From Lederbergia lenta NBRC 16444 (GTDB lineage: Bacteria > Bacillota > Bacilli > Bacillales > Bacillaceae_C), in assembly GCF_001591545.1 (NCBI RefSeq), contig NZ_BCVC01000001.1:372001-436000 (forward strand): a stretch of DNA of 64,000 nucleotides, written 5' to 3'. Made by a program: the position numbers and the translations under genes. Below are positions 37,381-45,685 of the stretch, in pieces (position 1 is the first letter of the stretch; each line of letters opens with the position of its first letter). Below the pieces are notes generated by a model, which was given only the letters and a program-made list of their open reading frames with translations, was not told the DNA's origin and ran no database searches.

Positions 37381-38197
37381 AGTAAACCGTATATTTATAT
37401 ATATATTTTTGATCATTGCTTCGGTTGTTTCCGTTTTCCCTTTTATATGGATGATCGTAAGTGCGACGAATAAATCAGTTGATGTAACAAAAGGAAGATT
37501 ATTACCGGGCAGTAATTTCATGCAAAATTTAACGAATCTTCTTGAAACGGTTGATATCGTACCTGCATTATTAAATTCAGCGAAAATATCAATTTCAACA
37601 ACAGTTTTAGCGCTTTTAATTGCTTCTATGGCAGGATACGGATTTGAAGTGTATAAAAGCAAAGCTAAGGATATGGTATTTAATATACTGCTTCTATCGA
37701 TGATGATTCCGTTTGCAGCATTGATGGTTCCGTTATATCGGATGTTCGGGTCCATCTCACAAACGATGCCATCGATTGGTATCGATACATTGACATCAGT
37801 AGTGTTACCAACTATGACTACCGCATTTCTTATTTTTTTCTTTAGACAAAGCACAAAAATGTTTCCGAGAGAGATGATTGAGGCGGGGCGAATTGATGGG
37901 TTGAGTGAAATAGGAATATTTCTACGTATCTTCATGCCAACAATGAAAACAACTTATGCAGCAGCAGCAATTATTACGTTTATGTCGAGTTGGAATAATT
38001 ATTTATGGCCGTTAGTTGTCTTACAGTCACCGGAAAACCAAACAATACCATTACTTATTTCTAATCTAGGTTCAGGATATTCACCGGATTTTGGGGTGAT
38101 CATGTTGGCAATCGTGATTGCAACATTACCAACAGCACTTGTCTTCTTCCTCATGCAAAGACATTTTGTAGCTGGAATGATGGGATCTGTAAAATAA
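37373..38197 (+). CDS. Sugar ABC transporter permease (MalG/LacG type)
   Basis: 274 residues from ATG 37373 with AGGTGAT upstream, overlapping the previous stop by 8 nt (ATGACTAA). EAA loop: EAGRIDGLSEIGIFLRIFMP; C-terminal QRHFVAGMMGSVK is the family hallmark. The transporter needs an ATPase from elsewhere, presumably a shared MsmX-type protein. Confidence 0.9.
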   Translation: MTKVNRIFIYIFLIIASVVSVFPFIWMIVSATNKSVDVTKGRLLPGSNFMQNLTNLLETVDIVPALLNSAKISISTTVLALLIASMAGYGFEVYKSKAKDMVFNILLLSMMIPFAALMVPLYRMFGSISQTMPSIGIDTLTSVVLPTMTTAFLIFFFRQSTKMFPREMIEAGRIDGLSEIGIFLRIFMPTMKTTYAAAAIITFMSSWNNYLWPLVVLQSPENQTIPLLISNLGSGYSPDFGVIMLAIVIATLPTALVFFLMQRHFVAGMMGSVK

Positions 38198-38202
38198 TTA
38201 AT

Positions 38203-38238
38203 AAAAAATCAGTGGCCAAATACGGCCCCTGATTTTTT
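38203..38238. terminator. Bidirectional terminator
   Basis: AAAAAATCAG..GGCC pairs with GGCC.CTGATTTTTT; A tract on one side and T tract on the other, so it can end both the ABC operon and the convergent AAC(3)-like gene. Confidence 0.9.
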
Positions 38239-38266
38239 ATCTGAATGACTGCCAAACTTCTTAGTA

Positions 38267-39055
38267 TTATTTATTGGAATAAAATTCAATTGTATTATTA
38301 TCGAGTGGTTCATTATCGGAAAATAAGTCTGGTAGATCATGCAACATTTCCATTAAAACATCATTAAGCTTCCTTGCATCACAAACTCTTGTTTCCGCAT
38401 CGCCAAATGTACCAATTGACATTGCTCCCCGGTTTAGCAAGATGTCATCGACTTTCCAAAAGTGCTCAGACCAAGATAAACCACTATGTCTTCGTGAAGG
38501 AACGTTTATTACTGTTCCGTCTGGTAAAACAGATTGCAACTGCTCAAAGCTATCCGTCATTCTCCCTGGAATATCTACCCATTCTTCAATTCCATGAATA
38601 TATGTATTTCTTTTCAAATCGACACCAACTAGCATGATTTGCGCATTTCGATCAAGTAACTTGCCCCATACTGAACCGCGAGCACATGGTGTGTCAAAAT
38701 TTTCGTCACCAGATGTAAAGGGAATAGCATCTTCCCCAATAGCTGCAACAGAATGAGTAGGATGAGCAGACCGGATAACATGCTTACGCTTTCTAAACAG
38801 CTCCGTAAGTATACCAACGCATGTAGGTGAATCTTGTACCGAAAAAATCGGATTACTAGCATTAATTGAATCCCACGTATGTGTCGGGAGTACAAGCAAT
38901 CCATCTTTCATGTATTCCTGAAATGCATCTAAAACGGTATCCGCTTTTCCATCTACCTCTCCAATACTTTTGTAAGAAGAGTGTACGAGTAATGTTCCTT
39001 TTCTATCTATCGATAGATTAGTTAAATCGTCAAGTAAACTATTTATTGTATGCAT
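38267..39055 (-). CDS. Aminoglycoside 3-N-acetyltransferase family protein (YokD-like)
   Basis: 262 residues. Signature segments of the AAC(3) antibiotic acetyltransferase family: LLVHSSYKSIGEVDG near the N-terminus, LLVLPTHTWDSIN, and the catalytic-His region SAHPTHSVAAIG near residue 100; then YIHGIEEWVDIPGR. Family members move acetyl from acetyl-CoA to an amine; chromosomal YokD-like proteins of bacilli often lack clear resistance activity. Monocistronic. Actual resistance cannot be predicted. Confidence 0.88.
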   Translation of the reverse strand: MHTINSLLDDLTNLSIDRKGTLLVHSSYKSIGEVDGKADTVLDAFQEYMKDGLLVLPTHTWDSINASNPIFSVQDSPTCVGILTELFRKRKHVIRSAHPTHSVAAIGEDAIPFTSGDENFDTPCARGSVWGKLLDRNAQIMLVGVDLKRNTYIHGIEEWVDIPGRMTDSFEQLQSVLPDGTVINVPSRRHSGLSWSEHFWKVDDILLNRGAMSIGTFGDAETRVCDARKLNDVLMEMLHDLPDLFSDNEPLDNNTIEFYSNK

Positions 39056-39143
39056 GGAATGTTCCTTTCTTCTGTCTAAACAGTAAAATATTGTTCTAGC
39101 TTATCATTCATTGTAGCTCAAAAATTCAGTAACTGGTAGCGCA

Positions 39144-39725
39144 TTAGGTGATATCAGTCTTTTGAAATCGAATGATGATAATCAAATAAGAAATAAAGGT
39201 TATGATTAAAGCAATTGGATATAAGGAGTAGTGGGATATATGATAGAATTTCTCCGGTAAATTAAGGGTAATAGTAATACTGATTAATGCAGCGAAAAGA
39301 ATCAATGCTGCTGCATGAGAAATTTGATATACAATAAAGTAATAAGTAGCAATTATTACTGTTAATAAAAACGTGATCATCCAATAATTAAAATTGAAAA
39401 AGTAAAGGTTTTTATCAAACAGTAAAATCCATACAGTCATAATGAAGGAGGCAATAATAAACCAAGGAATGATAATGATATATTTCGCTATAATATACTC
39501 TTTTCTTGTAACTGGTAAACTGATGACAAGTAGCTGATCACCGTTCTTTTTTTGTTTAGAGAAAGATTCAATGCAAAGCCCAAGTGTAATTAAAGCAATT
39601 ACGGGATAATAAAAATGGATATTCCATTCATTGGCGAAAAGGGCAAGGACAATCACAGCTGGTATGAGTTTTAGTATTGAAATTAGTTTGGTACTTTTTA
39701 TATCGGCTTTGATTAAATGAAACAT
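39144..39725 (-). CDS. ABC-2 type permease subunit
   Basis: 193 residues, almost entirely hydrophobic with about six helices, KRKEYIIAKYIIIIPWFI-like cytoplasmic start of the third helix (SLPVTRKEYIIAKY). The SLPVTR..IV..KY motif is shared with the neighbouring permease. Second membrane subunit of a YtrA-regulated exporter; last gene of a four-gene leftward operon. Confidence 0.82.
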   Translation of the reverse strand: MFHLIKADIKSTKLISILKLIPAVIVLALFANEWNIHFYYPVIALITLGLCIESFSKQKKNGDQLLVISLPVTRKEYIIAKYIIIIPWFIIASFIMTVWILLFDKNLYFFNFNYWMITFLLTVIIATYYFIVYQISHAAALILFAALISITITLNLPEKFYHISHYSLYPIALIITFISYLIIIIRFQKTDIT

Positions 39726-39736
39726 AATGGACCTCC

Positions 39737-40363
39737 TTATATATCTTTTCTCTCAAAGAATCTTACAGCTCCCCAATAGGAAAGTGCTGTTATTAAAAAA
39801 CAGACAGCAAGAAAAATAATATGAGTAATTCCTGGTATAACAACAATCTCAATAAGCAATAAAAGCATCTCTACACCAAAAAATCCGAACAATACGAACG
39901 GCATTGTGATAAATATAGCGGCTAGATAGCCAAGAGAAAAATAAATAAGATAAAAAAATGAAATAGATATACTCATGATACCGAGAGAGAATATGATACT
40001 ATGCCAATCTGGTAAGTTCAGACTTTCAGATGTTGTAAAAACTATCATTATATAAATAAATCCAAAAAATAGAAAGCTAATTCCCCACCATACAAAGGAA
40101 GCTAGGTATTTTGCTTGTACAATCTTATTTCTCGTCACTGGAAGGCTAGTAATGAATCTTTTCTGCAGTAAATCTATAGATGCGATGCCGTAATTAGAAA
40201 CCACAGATAGCCATATGGCGGCGAAAGTCGTTGCTATTAAGAAAAAATTTCCTGTTCCAAAAATAAAACCATGATTAATAAATATCATGAATACAAAGAA
40301 AGGTGGAAAGAAGAACCCAATTCCTTTCTGTGTATATAGATCTTTTAGGATTAATTGCTTCAT
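39737..40363 (-). CDS. ABC-2 type permease subunit
   Basis: 208 residues with about six helices and the motif TSLPVTRNKIVQAKYLASFVW (part). It is paralogous in layout to the next permease, so the two probably form a heterodimer. The start overlaps the end of the ATPase gene by 4 nt. Ytr-type transporters in B. subtilis respond to cell-wall antibiotics; the substrate here is unknown. Confidence 0.82.
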   Translation of the reverse strand: MKQLILKDLYTQKGIGFFFPPFFVFMIFINHGFIFGTGNFFLIATTFAAIWLSVVSNYGIASIDLLQKRFITSLPVTRNKIVQAKYLASFVWWGISFLFFGFIYIMIVFTTSESLNLPDWHSIIFSLGIMSISISFFYLIYFSLGYLAAIFITMPFVLFGFFGVEMLLLLIEIVVIPGITHIIFLAVCFLITALSYWGAVRFFERKDI

Positions 40364-41232
40364 AAAGATTTTCCCTTTACTGTGAAATACATGACATCTT
40401 CCAAAGTAGGTTGAAGCAATATTAGTTTTTCGGTTAGTTTCAGATCAGTTGTTTTAAAATCCTTCATAATTGCCTCGAAGCCCATCTCGGTTTGTTTTAT
40501 CCCGACAATATGAGAGCTGCTAATTTGATCAACTAGCTCCTTTGGCCCTCTTATAAGCTTGTAATTTTCTAAAATCATATCTGTTTCTTCACTGAAGATT
40601 AGTTTCCCATCATGGATAAATGTAATATAGTCTGCAATTTGCTCCAAATCGGTTGTAATATGAGTAGAATAGAAAATAGATTTATTTTCATCTTGGATAA
40701 ATTCCTGTAAAATATCGAGTAATTCTCTACGGAAAATAGGATCCAGACCCGATGTAGGCTCATCTAAAATAATTAATTCTGGATGATGTGAAAGGGCAAT
40801 AGCGATTGCGAATTTCATTTTCATACCTTTAGATAAATGCTTCACTTTCATTTTTAATGGTAAACTGAATTTTTCAATATAGTTATAAAATGCTTGTTCA
40901 TCCCAATTACGATAGAAAGGTGCAATAATTCGCTTGTTTCTCTCTAATGTGAGATCCTCGTAAAAATAACTTTCATCATAAACAAACCCAATTTTATCTT
41001 TGATATCCTTCGTATTTTCCAGGTGGGTCATGCCAAATAATTTAATTTCCCCACTGTTGATCTTCATCAAATCCATTAAACAGCGAATTAACGTACTTTT
41101 TCCTGCACCATTTGGTCCAATTAATCCCATGATAAAACCTTTTTTAAAATCAAATGAAATGTTTTTTAACTGGAAGTCTTCTAATGTCTTCGAAATATTT
41201 TTTACTACAATAATGTTTTCCAATTCACTCAC
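40360..41232 (-). CDS. ABC transporter ATP-binding protein (YtrB-like)
   Basis: 290 residues. Walker A GPNGAGKST (residues 39-47), signature LSKGMKMKFAIA, Walker B LIILDEPTSGLD, H-loop YSTHITTDLEQI. The C-terminal 70 residues form an extension (LTEKLILLQPTLEDVMYF). Drives the two ABC-2 permeases. Overlaps the GntR gene by 4 nt. Confidence 0.92.
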   Translation of the reverse strand: MSELENIIVVKNISKTLEDFQLKNISFDFKKGFIMGLIGPNGAGKSTLIRCLMDLMKINSGEIKLFGMTHLENTKDIKDKIGFVYDESYFYEDLTLERNKRIIAPFYRNWDEQAFYNYIEKFSLPLKMKVKHLSKGMKMKFAIAIALSHHPELIILDEPTSGLDPIFRRELLDILQEFIQDENKSIFYSTHITTDLEQIADYITFIHDGKLIFSEETDMILENYKLIRGPKELVDQISSSHIVGIKQTEMGFEAIMKDFKTTDLKLTEKLILLQPTLEDVMYFTVKGKSL

Positions 41233-41600
41233 TCCTCGTACAGTAAAGTTAGCATTTGGATTAATTCATCTAAGCTGATGTTGTATGCTTTGCTATCCAG
41301 AATGACCTCACTTAGCTTATCTTCCATCAGTTTCATTTGTTTTTCTTTTAGTAATTCATGGTTTTGAGTAGCTACAAATGATCCTTTTCCAGGGAAGGTT
41401 TCGATAAAACCTTCCCTTTCTAACTCGTCATATGCTCTTTTCGTTGTAATTACACTAATTTGTAAATCCTTTGCTAGTTTCCTAATCGATGGAAGAGCCG
41501 ACTTTTCTACGAGTTCTCCCCGTAAAATTTGTTCTTTAAGCTGATCTTTAATTTGGCTGTATATTGGCTGATCATTATTATTAGAAATGATGATATTCAT
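41229..41600 (-). CDS. GntR-family regulator, YtrA subgroup
   Basis: 123 residues: winged helix (QPIYSQIKDQLKEQILRGEL, LPSIRKLAKDLQISVITTKRAYDELEREGFIET; parts) followed by a short two-helix dimerisation tail, the compact YtrA architecture. First gene of the operon; YtrA-type repressors control their own ABC exporter operon. Confidence 0.92.
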   Translation of the reverse strand: MNIIISNNNDQPIYSQIKDQLKEQILRGELVEKSALPSIRKLAKDLQISVITTKRAYDELEREGFIETFPGKGSFVATQNHELLKEKQMKLMEDKLSEVILDSKAYNISLDELIQMLTLLYEE

Positions 41601-41689
41601 CTGAACACCTACATTGTTTTTATTTAGAATTTTAGCTATTTCATAAACAATAGCCTTTTAGAAAGAGCCTCAATTTGTGAATGAAATAA

Positions 41690-41860
41690 TTATTTCTTTA
41701 TTTCATTAAAACAATCTGTACAAATAAATTCACCTTTCTTTTGTAAATATGACTTAATTTCTACCATTAGTTTGTGTTTTGGATAATTTAATTTAGCGTA
41801 TACTTCTTCATTTTCTTGTATTACTTTTTCGCATCGCGAACAGATTGCTTTATTTAACAT
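41690..41860 (-). CDS. Small zinc-ribbon-like protein
   Basis: 56 residues, ATG 41860 preceded by GGGTGAT. Two CxxC pairs (CSRC near residue 7 and CTDC near residue 47) frame a basic middle, the pattern of a small zinc ribbon. Similar short Cys4 proteins are common in bacilli; none has a known role that I can name. It lies upstream of the YtrA-type operon in the same direction but 90 nt away, so may be separate. Confidence 0.7.
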   Translation of the reverse strand: MLNKAICSRCEKVIQENEEVYAKLNYPKHKLMVEIKSYLQKKGEFICTDCFNEIKK

Positions 41861-42001
41861 ACAAATCACCCACTTTTTTATTTGTCAGTTCATACTGTTA
41901 ATATCAAACATATACAGAATGAACAGAGATGTCAAACAGAATATACGAATTTTTTTAGACATTTTGTTATAGTTAAATCAAATCAATGATGAGGTGAGAA
42001 G

Positions 42002-43432
42002 ATGAAAATAGGTCTATATATTGATGGTGAATATATAAAAGCGGATACAATGTATGAATTAATCAATCCGTATAACGACGAACTGATAGCACATGTGTCG
42101 GAAGGGACAACAGTAGATATGAGAAAGGCAGTCGTTTCAGCTTATCAAGCTTTTAAAAAAATGAAACGGACATCTGCCTTAGAGCGTGCAAACATCTTAT
42201 TCAAAGCTGCAAGCTTACTCCATGAGAGAAGAGAAGAGTTTGCGAAACTTATCACAGCAGAGGCAGGAAAACCAATTACGGCATCAAGAGCAGAAGTCGA
42301 ACGATCTGTACAAACTTTACAATTTTCCGGAGAAGCAGCAAAACAGAGTCAAGGGGAGTATATTCCTCTTGGAGCTGCTACAGGTGGAGCTGGAAGGGAT
42401 GCTTATACTGTTTTTGAACCGATAGGCGTAGTTGGAGCAGTGACACCGTTCAATTTCCCACTAAATCTTACCGTCCATAAAGTAGGACCTGCAATTGCTG
42501 CAGGAAATACAATTGTTGTTAAACCAGCTGAAAAAACCCCGCTATCCGCATTAAAATTGGCTGAACTGTTTACGAAAGCTGGTTTGCCAGATGGGGCATT
42601 AAATGTTGTTCCAGGTGAAGGAAAAGCTTTAGTAAAAGTGCTACTGGAAGATGAGAGGGTGCAAAAGATTTCGTTTACAGGAAGCCCAGAGGTTGGTAAG
42701 GAGATTAAAAATCAAGCGGGGCTAAAGAGAATGACTTTAGAGCTTGGTAGCAACTCAGCACTGTATGTCGATTCCTCTGTAAAAAACGAGCTTAGCAATA
42801 TTGTACAGAAATCTGTAAATGGGGCATTTGCGTACAATGGACAAGTATGCATCCATACACAAAGGATTTATGTTCATGAAGAAATAGCGGATGTGTTTTT
42901 GGATATGTTTGTAAAGGAAACGGAGAAGCTTCCTTTTGGAGATCCACTTGATGAGAAAACAATTATTACGGGAATGATAAATAAAAAATCGCAAGCGCGT
43001 GTACTTGAATGGGTTAAAGAAGCTGTTGATGGTGGTGCAGAATTGCTCACTGGTGGTAATGGGCGAGAGAGTGGCATATTGCCAACGGTTCTTTCGAATG
43101 TGAAGGCTTCTGACAAGGTAATGTGTGAAGAAGTGTTTGGTCCAGTTGTAGTAATTAATCGTGTGAAATCATCAGAAGAGGCATTAGAACAGATGAATGA
43201 CAGTCAATATGGACTGAATGCAGGAGTATTTACAAATAACTTGAAGCAATCACTATATTTTGCACATGAACTAGAAGTTGGTCAAGTACTAATCAACGAT
43301 GTTCCTACTCTGAGGTTTGACAACATGCCATATGGGGGTGTAAAAAATTCAGGCTATGGGCATGAAGGAGTTAAATATGCGATAAAAGAAATGACGAGAA
43401 TGAAGTTAATCAGTCTAAATTATCAATTTTGA
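42002..43432 (+). CDS. NAD(P)-dependent aldehyde dehydrogenase
   Basis: 476 residues. Conserved blocks: GVVGAVTPFNFPLNLTVHKVGPA, KPAEKTPLSAL, FTGSPEVGKEI, catalytic Glu in MTLELGSNS, catalytic Cys in YNGQVCIHTQRI, and EEVFGPVVVI. Oxidises an aldehyde to an acid; the usual Gly-Gly after ELG is Ser-Asn here. Substrate not predictable. Single gene with GAGGTGAG ribosome site and strong terminator. Confidence 0.93.
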   Translation: MKIGLYIDGEYIKADTMYELINPYNDELIAHVSEGTTVDMRKAVVSAYQAFKKMKRTSALERANILFKAASLLHERREEFAKLITAEAGKPITASRAEVERSVQTLQFSGEAAKQSQGEYIPLGAATGGAGRDAYTVFEPIGVVGAVTPFNFPLNLTVHKVGPAIAAGNTIVVKPAEKTPLSALKLAELFTKAGLPDGALNVVPGEGKALVKVLLEDERVQKISFTGSPEVGKEIKNQAGLKRMTLELGSNSALYVDSSVKNELSNIVQKSVNGAFAYNGQVCIHTQRIYVHEEIADVFLDMFVKETEKLPFGDPLDEKTIITGMINKKSQARVLEWVKEAVDGGAELLTGGNGRESGILPTVLSNVKASDKVMCEEVFGPVVVINRVKSSEEALEQMNDSQYGLNAGVFTNNLKQSLYFAHELEVGQVLINDVPTLRFDNMPYGGVKNSGYGHEGVKYAIKEMTRMKLISLNYQF

Positions 43433-43438
43433 ATAGAG

Positions 43439-43476
43439 AAAAGGCGCCTATCGTATGAAACACAGGCGCCTTTTTT
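43439..43476 (+). terminator. Terminator after the aldehyde dehydrogenase gene
   Basis: AAAAGGCGCCT pairs with AGGCGCCTTTT, then T tract. Confidence 0.92.
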
Positions 43477-43477
43477 A

Positions 43478-43624
43478 CTATGAATCTTGATCAATTTTAC
43501 CTGTTCGAGCTTTGTCTACTCTTTTAGCATCATCAAAATTAAGTGCGCCACTAATGAAATAACAGAGAAATACGGCGATGGAAGCCAACACAGCAACAAG
43601 ACCGATCGTTATCCATAAATCCAT
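43478..43624 (-). CDS. Small single-helix membrane protein (paralogue 1)
   Basis: 48 residues, ATG 43624 with GGGAGGGA upstream. One hydrophobic helix (LVAVLASIAVFLCYFISGAL) followed by a charged tail ending KIDQDS. The helix closely matches that of the 49-residue protein at 45451 (AAVLGAIAVFLVYFIGSAL). Function unknown to me. Confidence 0.7.
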   Translation of the reverse strand: MDLWITIGLVAVLASIAVFLCYFISGALNFDDAKRVDKARTGKIDQDS

Positions 43625-43837
43625 TTAAATCCCTCCCATTTCTAAAAATGTATGCCAATCAAATGGTTACATACCGAGAAAAAATAAAGTGATAATATTT
43701 ATTTTCCCTTACATACCATTAGTAAACGTAAAATTCTGAATTTTTAACAGATAATAGGAGGAAATCTTGCATATGACACAAAAGAGCGGATCACAAGATA
43801 ATGGAGAACCGCACAAAGAAAGTTCAATAAACGCTCT

Positions 43838-43872
43838 GGCAGGAATCGAACCTGCGACGCGAAGTTTAGGAA
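43838..43872 (-). repeat. Partial tRNA-Arg copy, candidate attachment-site remnant
   Basis: Thirty-five bases match 45190-45224 of the tRNA-Arg gene with a single mismatch: T-arm, variable loop and anticodon loop. Acceptor stem and D-arm are absent. Same orientation as the intact tRNA 1.3 kb away, as expected for the far end of an element inserted at a tRNA; decay of the acceptor part is unusual. Confidence 0.7.
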
Positions 43873-43975
43873 CCGACTGAGACCATTTCAATGTTTTTTA
43901 TATCTTAATCTATAAAATACCTAGTTACTTATGTTGAAAATGGAAATCAAAATTAGGATTGGAACATGAATCCAA

Positions 43976-44131
43976 GTGAATGCCAAGATCATCCCTCTAA
44001 AAGTAGCTGTCATGGAGGCATGGAATAAAATAAAGGGAAGGATGCAGACGCTCACGGATATGGAAGGCATTGGTGAGAAAACAGCGTTTATAATGTATGA
44101 GCATCTCATACAAAGGGTAGAGGGAGAGTAA
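43976..44131 (+). pseudogene. Probable gene fragment with helix-hairpin-helix-like motif
   Basis: An open frame of 51 codons from a possible GTG reads ...VMEAWNKIKGRMQTLTDM then EGIGEKTAFIMYEHLIQ and stops. The L..MEGIGEKTA..M pattern resembles a helix-hairpin-helix DNA-binding motif. There is no ribosome site and a stop precedes it, so it looks like the 3' remnant of a larger, perhaps phage, gene. Confidence 0.35.
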
Positions 44132-44340
44132 CATATTCAATGTCCACACAGAGGCTAATGAAATAAGGCATATTCAATGTATATTAGACAAAGTTGGCGG
44201 TTTATTGTTGTTGAGGATCGATCCTTGACCAAGCATTAAAAGGGGGGGCGTCCGAGCGACGGACGGCCTTCTTAAGTTACGATACTTGCTAGTAATTGTT
44301 TGGGGGAATTTCTATAATTCTGATAATGGTGGTGATATGA

Positions 44341-44955
44341 ATGACAGTGGTATTGTTGATTTGCGTAGTACCGCCAACAAATAGTCCCTTTGTTATGATT
44401 GCTGCTGATTCTAGAGCAACGGGACAAGGTGGTGGTGTGGTGTCAAAAAGAGATAAGGATATTATATTGGATGCAGGTAATGCCTTTATGTCTACTAGTG
44501 GTAGTGTATACGAAGATTATCGAGAAGATTTAGCTAGATATTTGAGAGAGCGAACCAAAGGAACAATAATAGAAAAGATGGAAGTTTTACAAGTGATTCT
44601 GGGTGAAGATAAAGAAGATTTCAAACTACAACTAGATGTGGGTTTAGTTCAATTTGATAGCGCGGGCAACCCGCAAATGGGGCTTTGTACTGTGGATTTC
44701 GAAGGTAAGGATACGTTAGTAGGTCCATACACTTACGACAAAAGTAAACCCGTCATTGCAAATATATATTCCGGAGCAACGAGAACGGAAGAAGTCGAAA
44801 GACTTAGAGGAGAATTTAACGATCGGTTAAACGCAGAAGAAATTAATATAGCTAAAGTTGAAAGTGCCGCCAAGTGGTTCATAGGAAAAGTAGCTAAAAT
44901 CCCCTCCGAAACAGTGGATAACATAGTTCAAACTAAGACAATGAGATTTAAGTAA
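44341..44955 (+). CDS. Proteasome/HslV-like Ntn hydrolase
   Basis: 204 residues. Start ATG 44341 with GGTGGTGAT upstream gives Met-Thr-Val-Val, so Met removal would expose Thr as nucleophile. D23 in MIAADSRAT and K39 in SKRDKDI follow with the same 16-residue spacing as Asp17/Lys33 of HslV; later IYSGAT resembles the GSG loop. Length (204) is between HslV (~175) and Anbu-type proteins (~240). It is a candidate threonine peptidase or amidohydrolase. No unfoldase is adjacent. It is the only intact gene between the two tRNA-Arg sequences, with its own terminator. Identification is by motif only. Confidence 0.65.
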   Translation: MTVVLLICVVPPTNSPFVMIAADSRATGQGGGVVSKRDKDIILDAGNAFMSTSGSVYEDYREDLARYLRERTKGTIIEKMEVLQVILGEDKEDFKLQLDVGLVQFDSAGNPQMGLCTVDFEGKDTLVGPYTYDKSKPVIANIYSGATRTEEVERLRGEFNDRLNAEEINIAKVESAAKWFIGKVAKIPSETVDNIVQTKTMRFK

Positions 44956-45027
44956 ATAATAGCGGTAGTAGTAGGCTGTTAAGAAATGTTAAGGTTTCTG
45001 ATGGGATAGACAGATGAAAGCAGAGTA

Positions 45028-45057
45028 AAAGACCCCGCTCATATGAACGGAGTCTTT
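45028..45057 (+). terminator. Terminator after the Ntn hydrolase gene
   Basis: AAAGACCCCG pairs with CGGAGTCTTT (one mismatch), loop of 10 nt. Confidence 0.75.
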
Positions 45058-45182
45058 CATGTGGATGTGAAATATGTTAAATTGCACTTTAGTATACTGA
45101 AGGTGAGCAATTATATGTCTTGGGACAGTGTTAGTGAAACGATAAAACGCTGCAAGTCTTGCTGTCATTATCTTTTAAGGTA

Positions 45183-45255
45183 CGGCCCCGGCAGGAATCG
45201 AACCTGCGACGCAAAGTTTAGGAAACTTACGCTCTATCCACTGAGCTACGGAGCC
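45183..45255 (-). tRNA. tRNA-Arg (anticodon CCU)
   Basis: 73 nt reading leftward. Acceptor GGCTCCG pairs with CGGGGCC, D-arm GCTC/GAGC, anticodon loop TTCCTAA with CCT at positions 34-36, T-arm GCAGG/CCTGC with loop TTCGATT. CCA is not encoded. A TATTAT box at ~45280-45290 read leftward may be its -10. It decodes AGG. Confidence 0.95.
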
Positions 45256-45450
45256 ATAATTCAGTCACATATTTTTTACTTTACCTATTATAATACAAAG
45301 TTTCTTTGATTAACAGCAAAATCTTCTCTATACTAAATATAAGTAAGTCTATCATTTATCTATTGTATTCAGCCGCTTTGAAAAAAGAAGGCAGTTCCAT
45401 TCTTTTTTCGTGTACATCTGTATGATTATTTTGTATAAGGGGGGATTTGC

Positions 45451-45600
45451 ATGCAATTAGGGGTATTGCTAGGCTTAGCAGCTGTGTTGGGAGCGATTGC
45501 AGTTTTTCTCGTTTATTTTATTGGATCTGCTCTGAACTCTAATGATTCCAGCACAATTGACGAATTGCCTGAAAAAAATTTTAATCATAATGCAAAATAA
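45451..45600 (+). CDS. Small single-helix membrane protein (paralogue 2)
   Basis: 49 residues, ATG 45451, ribosome site AAGGGGGG. Helix LLGLAAVLGAIAVFLVYFIG then a polar tail rich in Asn/Ser/Glu. Paralogue of the product at 43478-43624; together they flank the tRNA-Arg island and point outward. Function unknown. Confidence 0.7.
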   Translation: MQLGVLLGLAAVLGAIAVFLVYFIGSALNSNDSSTIDELPEKNFNHNAK

Positions 45601-45605
45601 ATAAT

Positions 45606-45643
45606 AAAACCTCTTGCCATTAAATTTGTTGGCAAGAGGTTTT
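45606..45643. terminator. Bidirectional terminator
   Basis: AAAACCTCTTGCCA pairs with TGGCAAGAGGTTTT; it can serve the small gene and the convergent carbonic anhydrase gene. Confidence 0.9.
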
Positions 45644-45685
45644 ATTAGAAGAAGTCTTCTTTTTGGGGGAGATTCCTTCTACAAA

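Larger units (their letters stand above)
43838..45255. mobile_element. Candidate remnant of a tRNA-Arg-targeted integrative element
   Basis: The stretch between the partial and the intact tRNA-Arg holds one intact gene (44341), a fragment with an HhH-like motif (43976-44131), a 12-bp direct repeat CATATTCAATGT at 44132 and 44169, and a GC-rich hairpin at 44247-44268 that stands out from the AT-rich surroundings. No integrase remains. The element call rests on the tRNA repeat and is inference. Confidence 0.45.

Noticed and set aside
38267-39055. Calling the AAC(3)-family gene an antibiotic-resistance determinant
   Set aside because: Chromosomal YokD-like members often show no resistance; sequence alone does not prove it.
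43773-43880. 35-codon frame with AGGAGG upstream that ends in the partial tRNA copy
   Set aside because: Half of it is the antisense of the tRNA fragment and the rest is low-complexity polar sequence; without conservation data I do not call it a gene.
44247-44268. GC-rich hairpin as a bona fide terminator
   Set aside because: The stem contains a bulge and no gene clearly ends before it on either strand; kept only as an oddity of the island.
45043-45309. 88-codon rightward frame across the tRNA
   Set aside because: It is the antisense of the tRNA-Arg gene (the GPGRNRTCDAKFRKLTLYPLSYGA type of translation is a well-known artefact) and starts inside a terminator hairpin.
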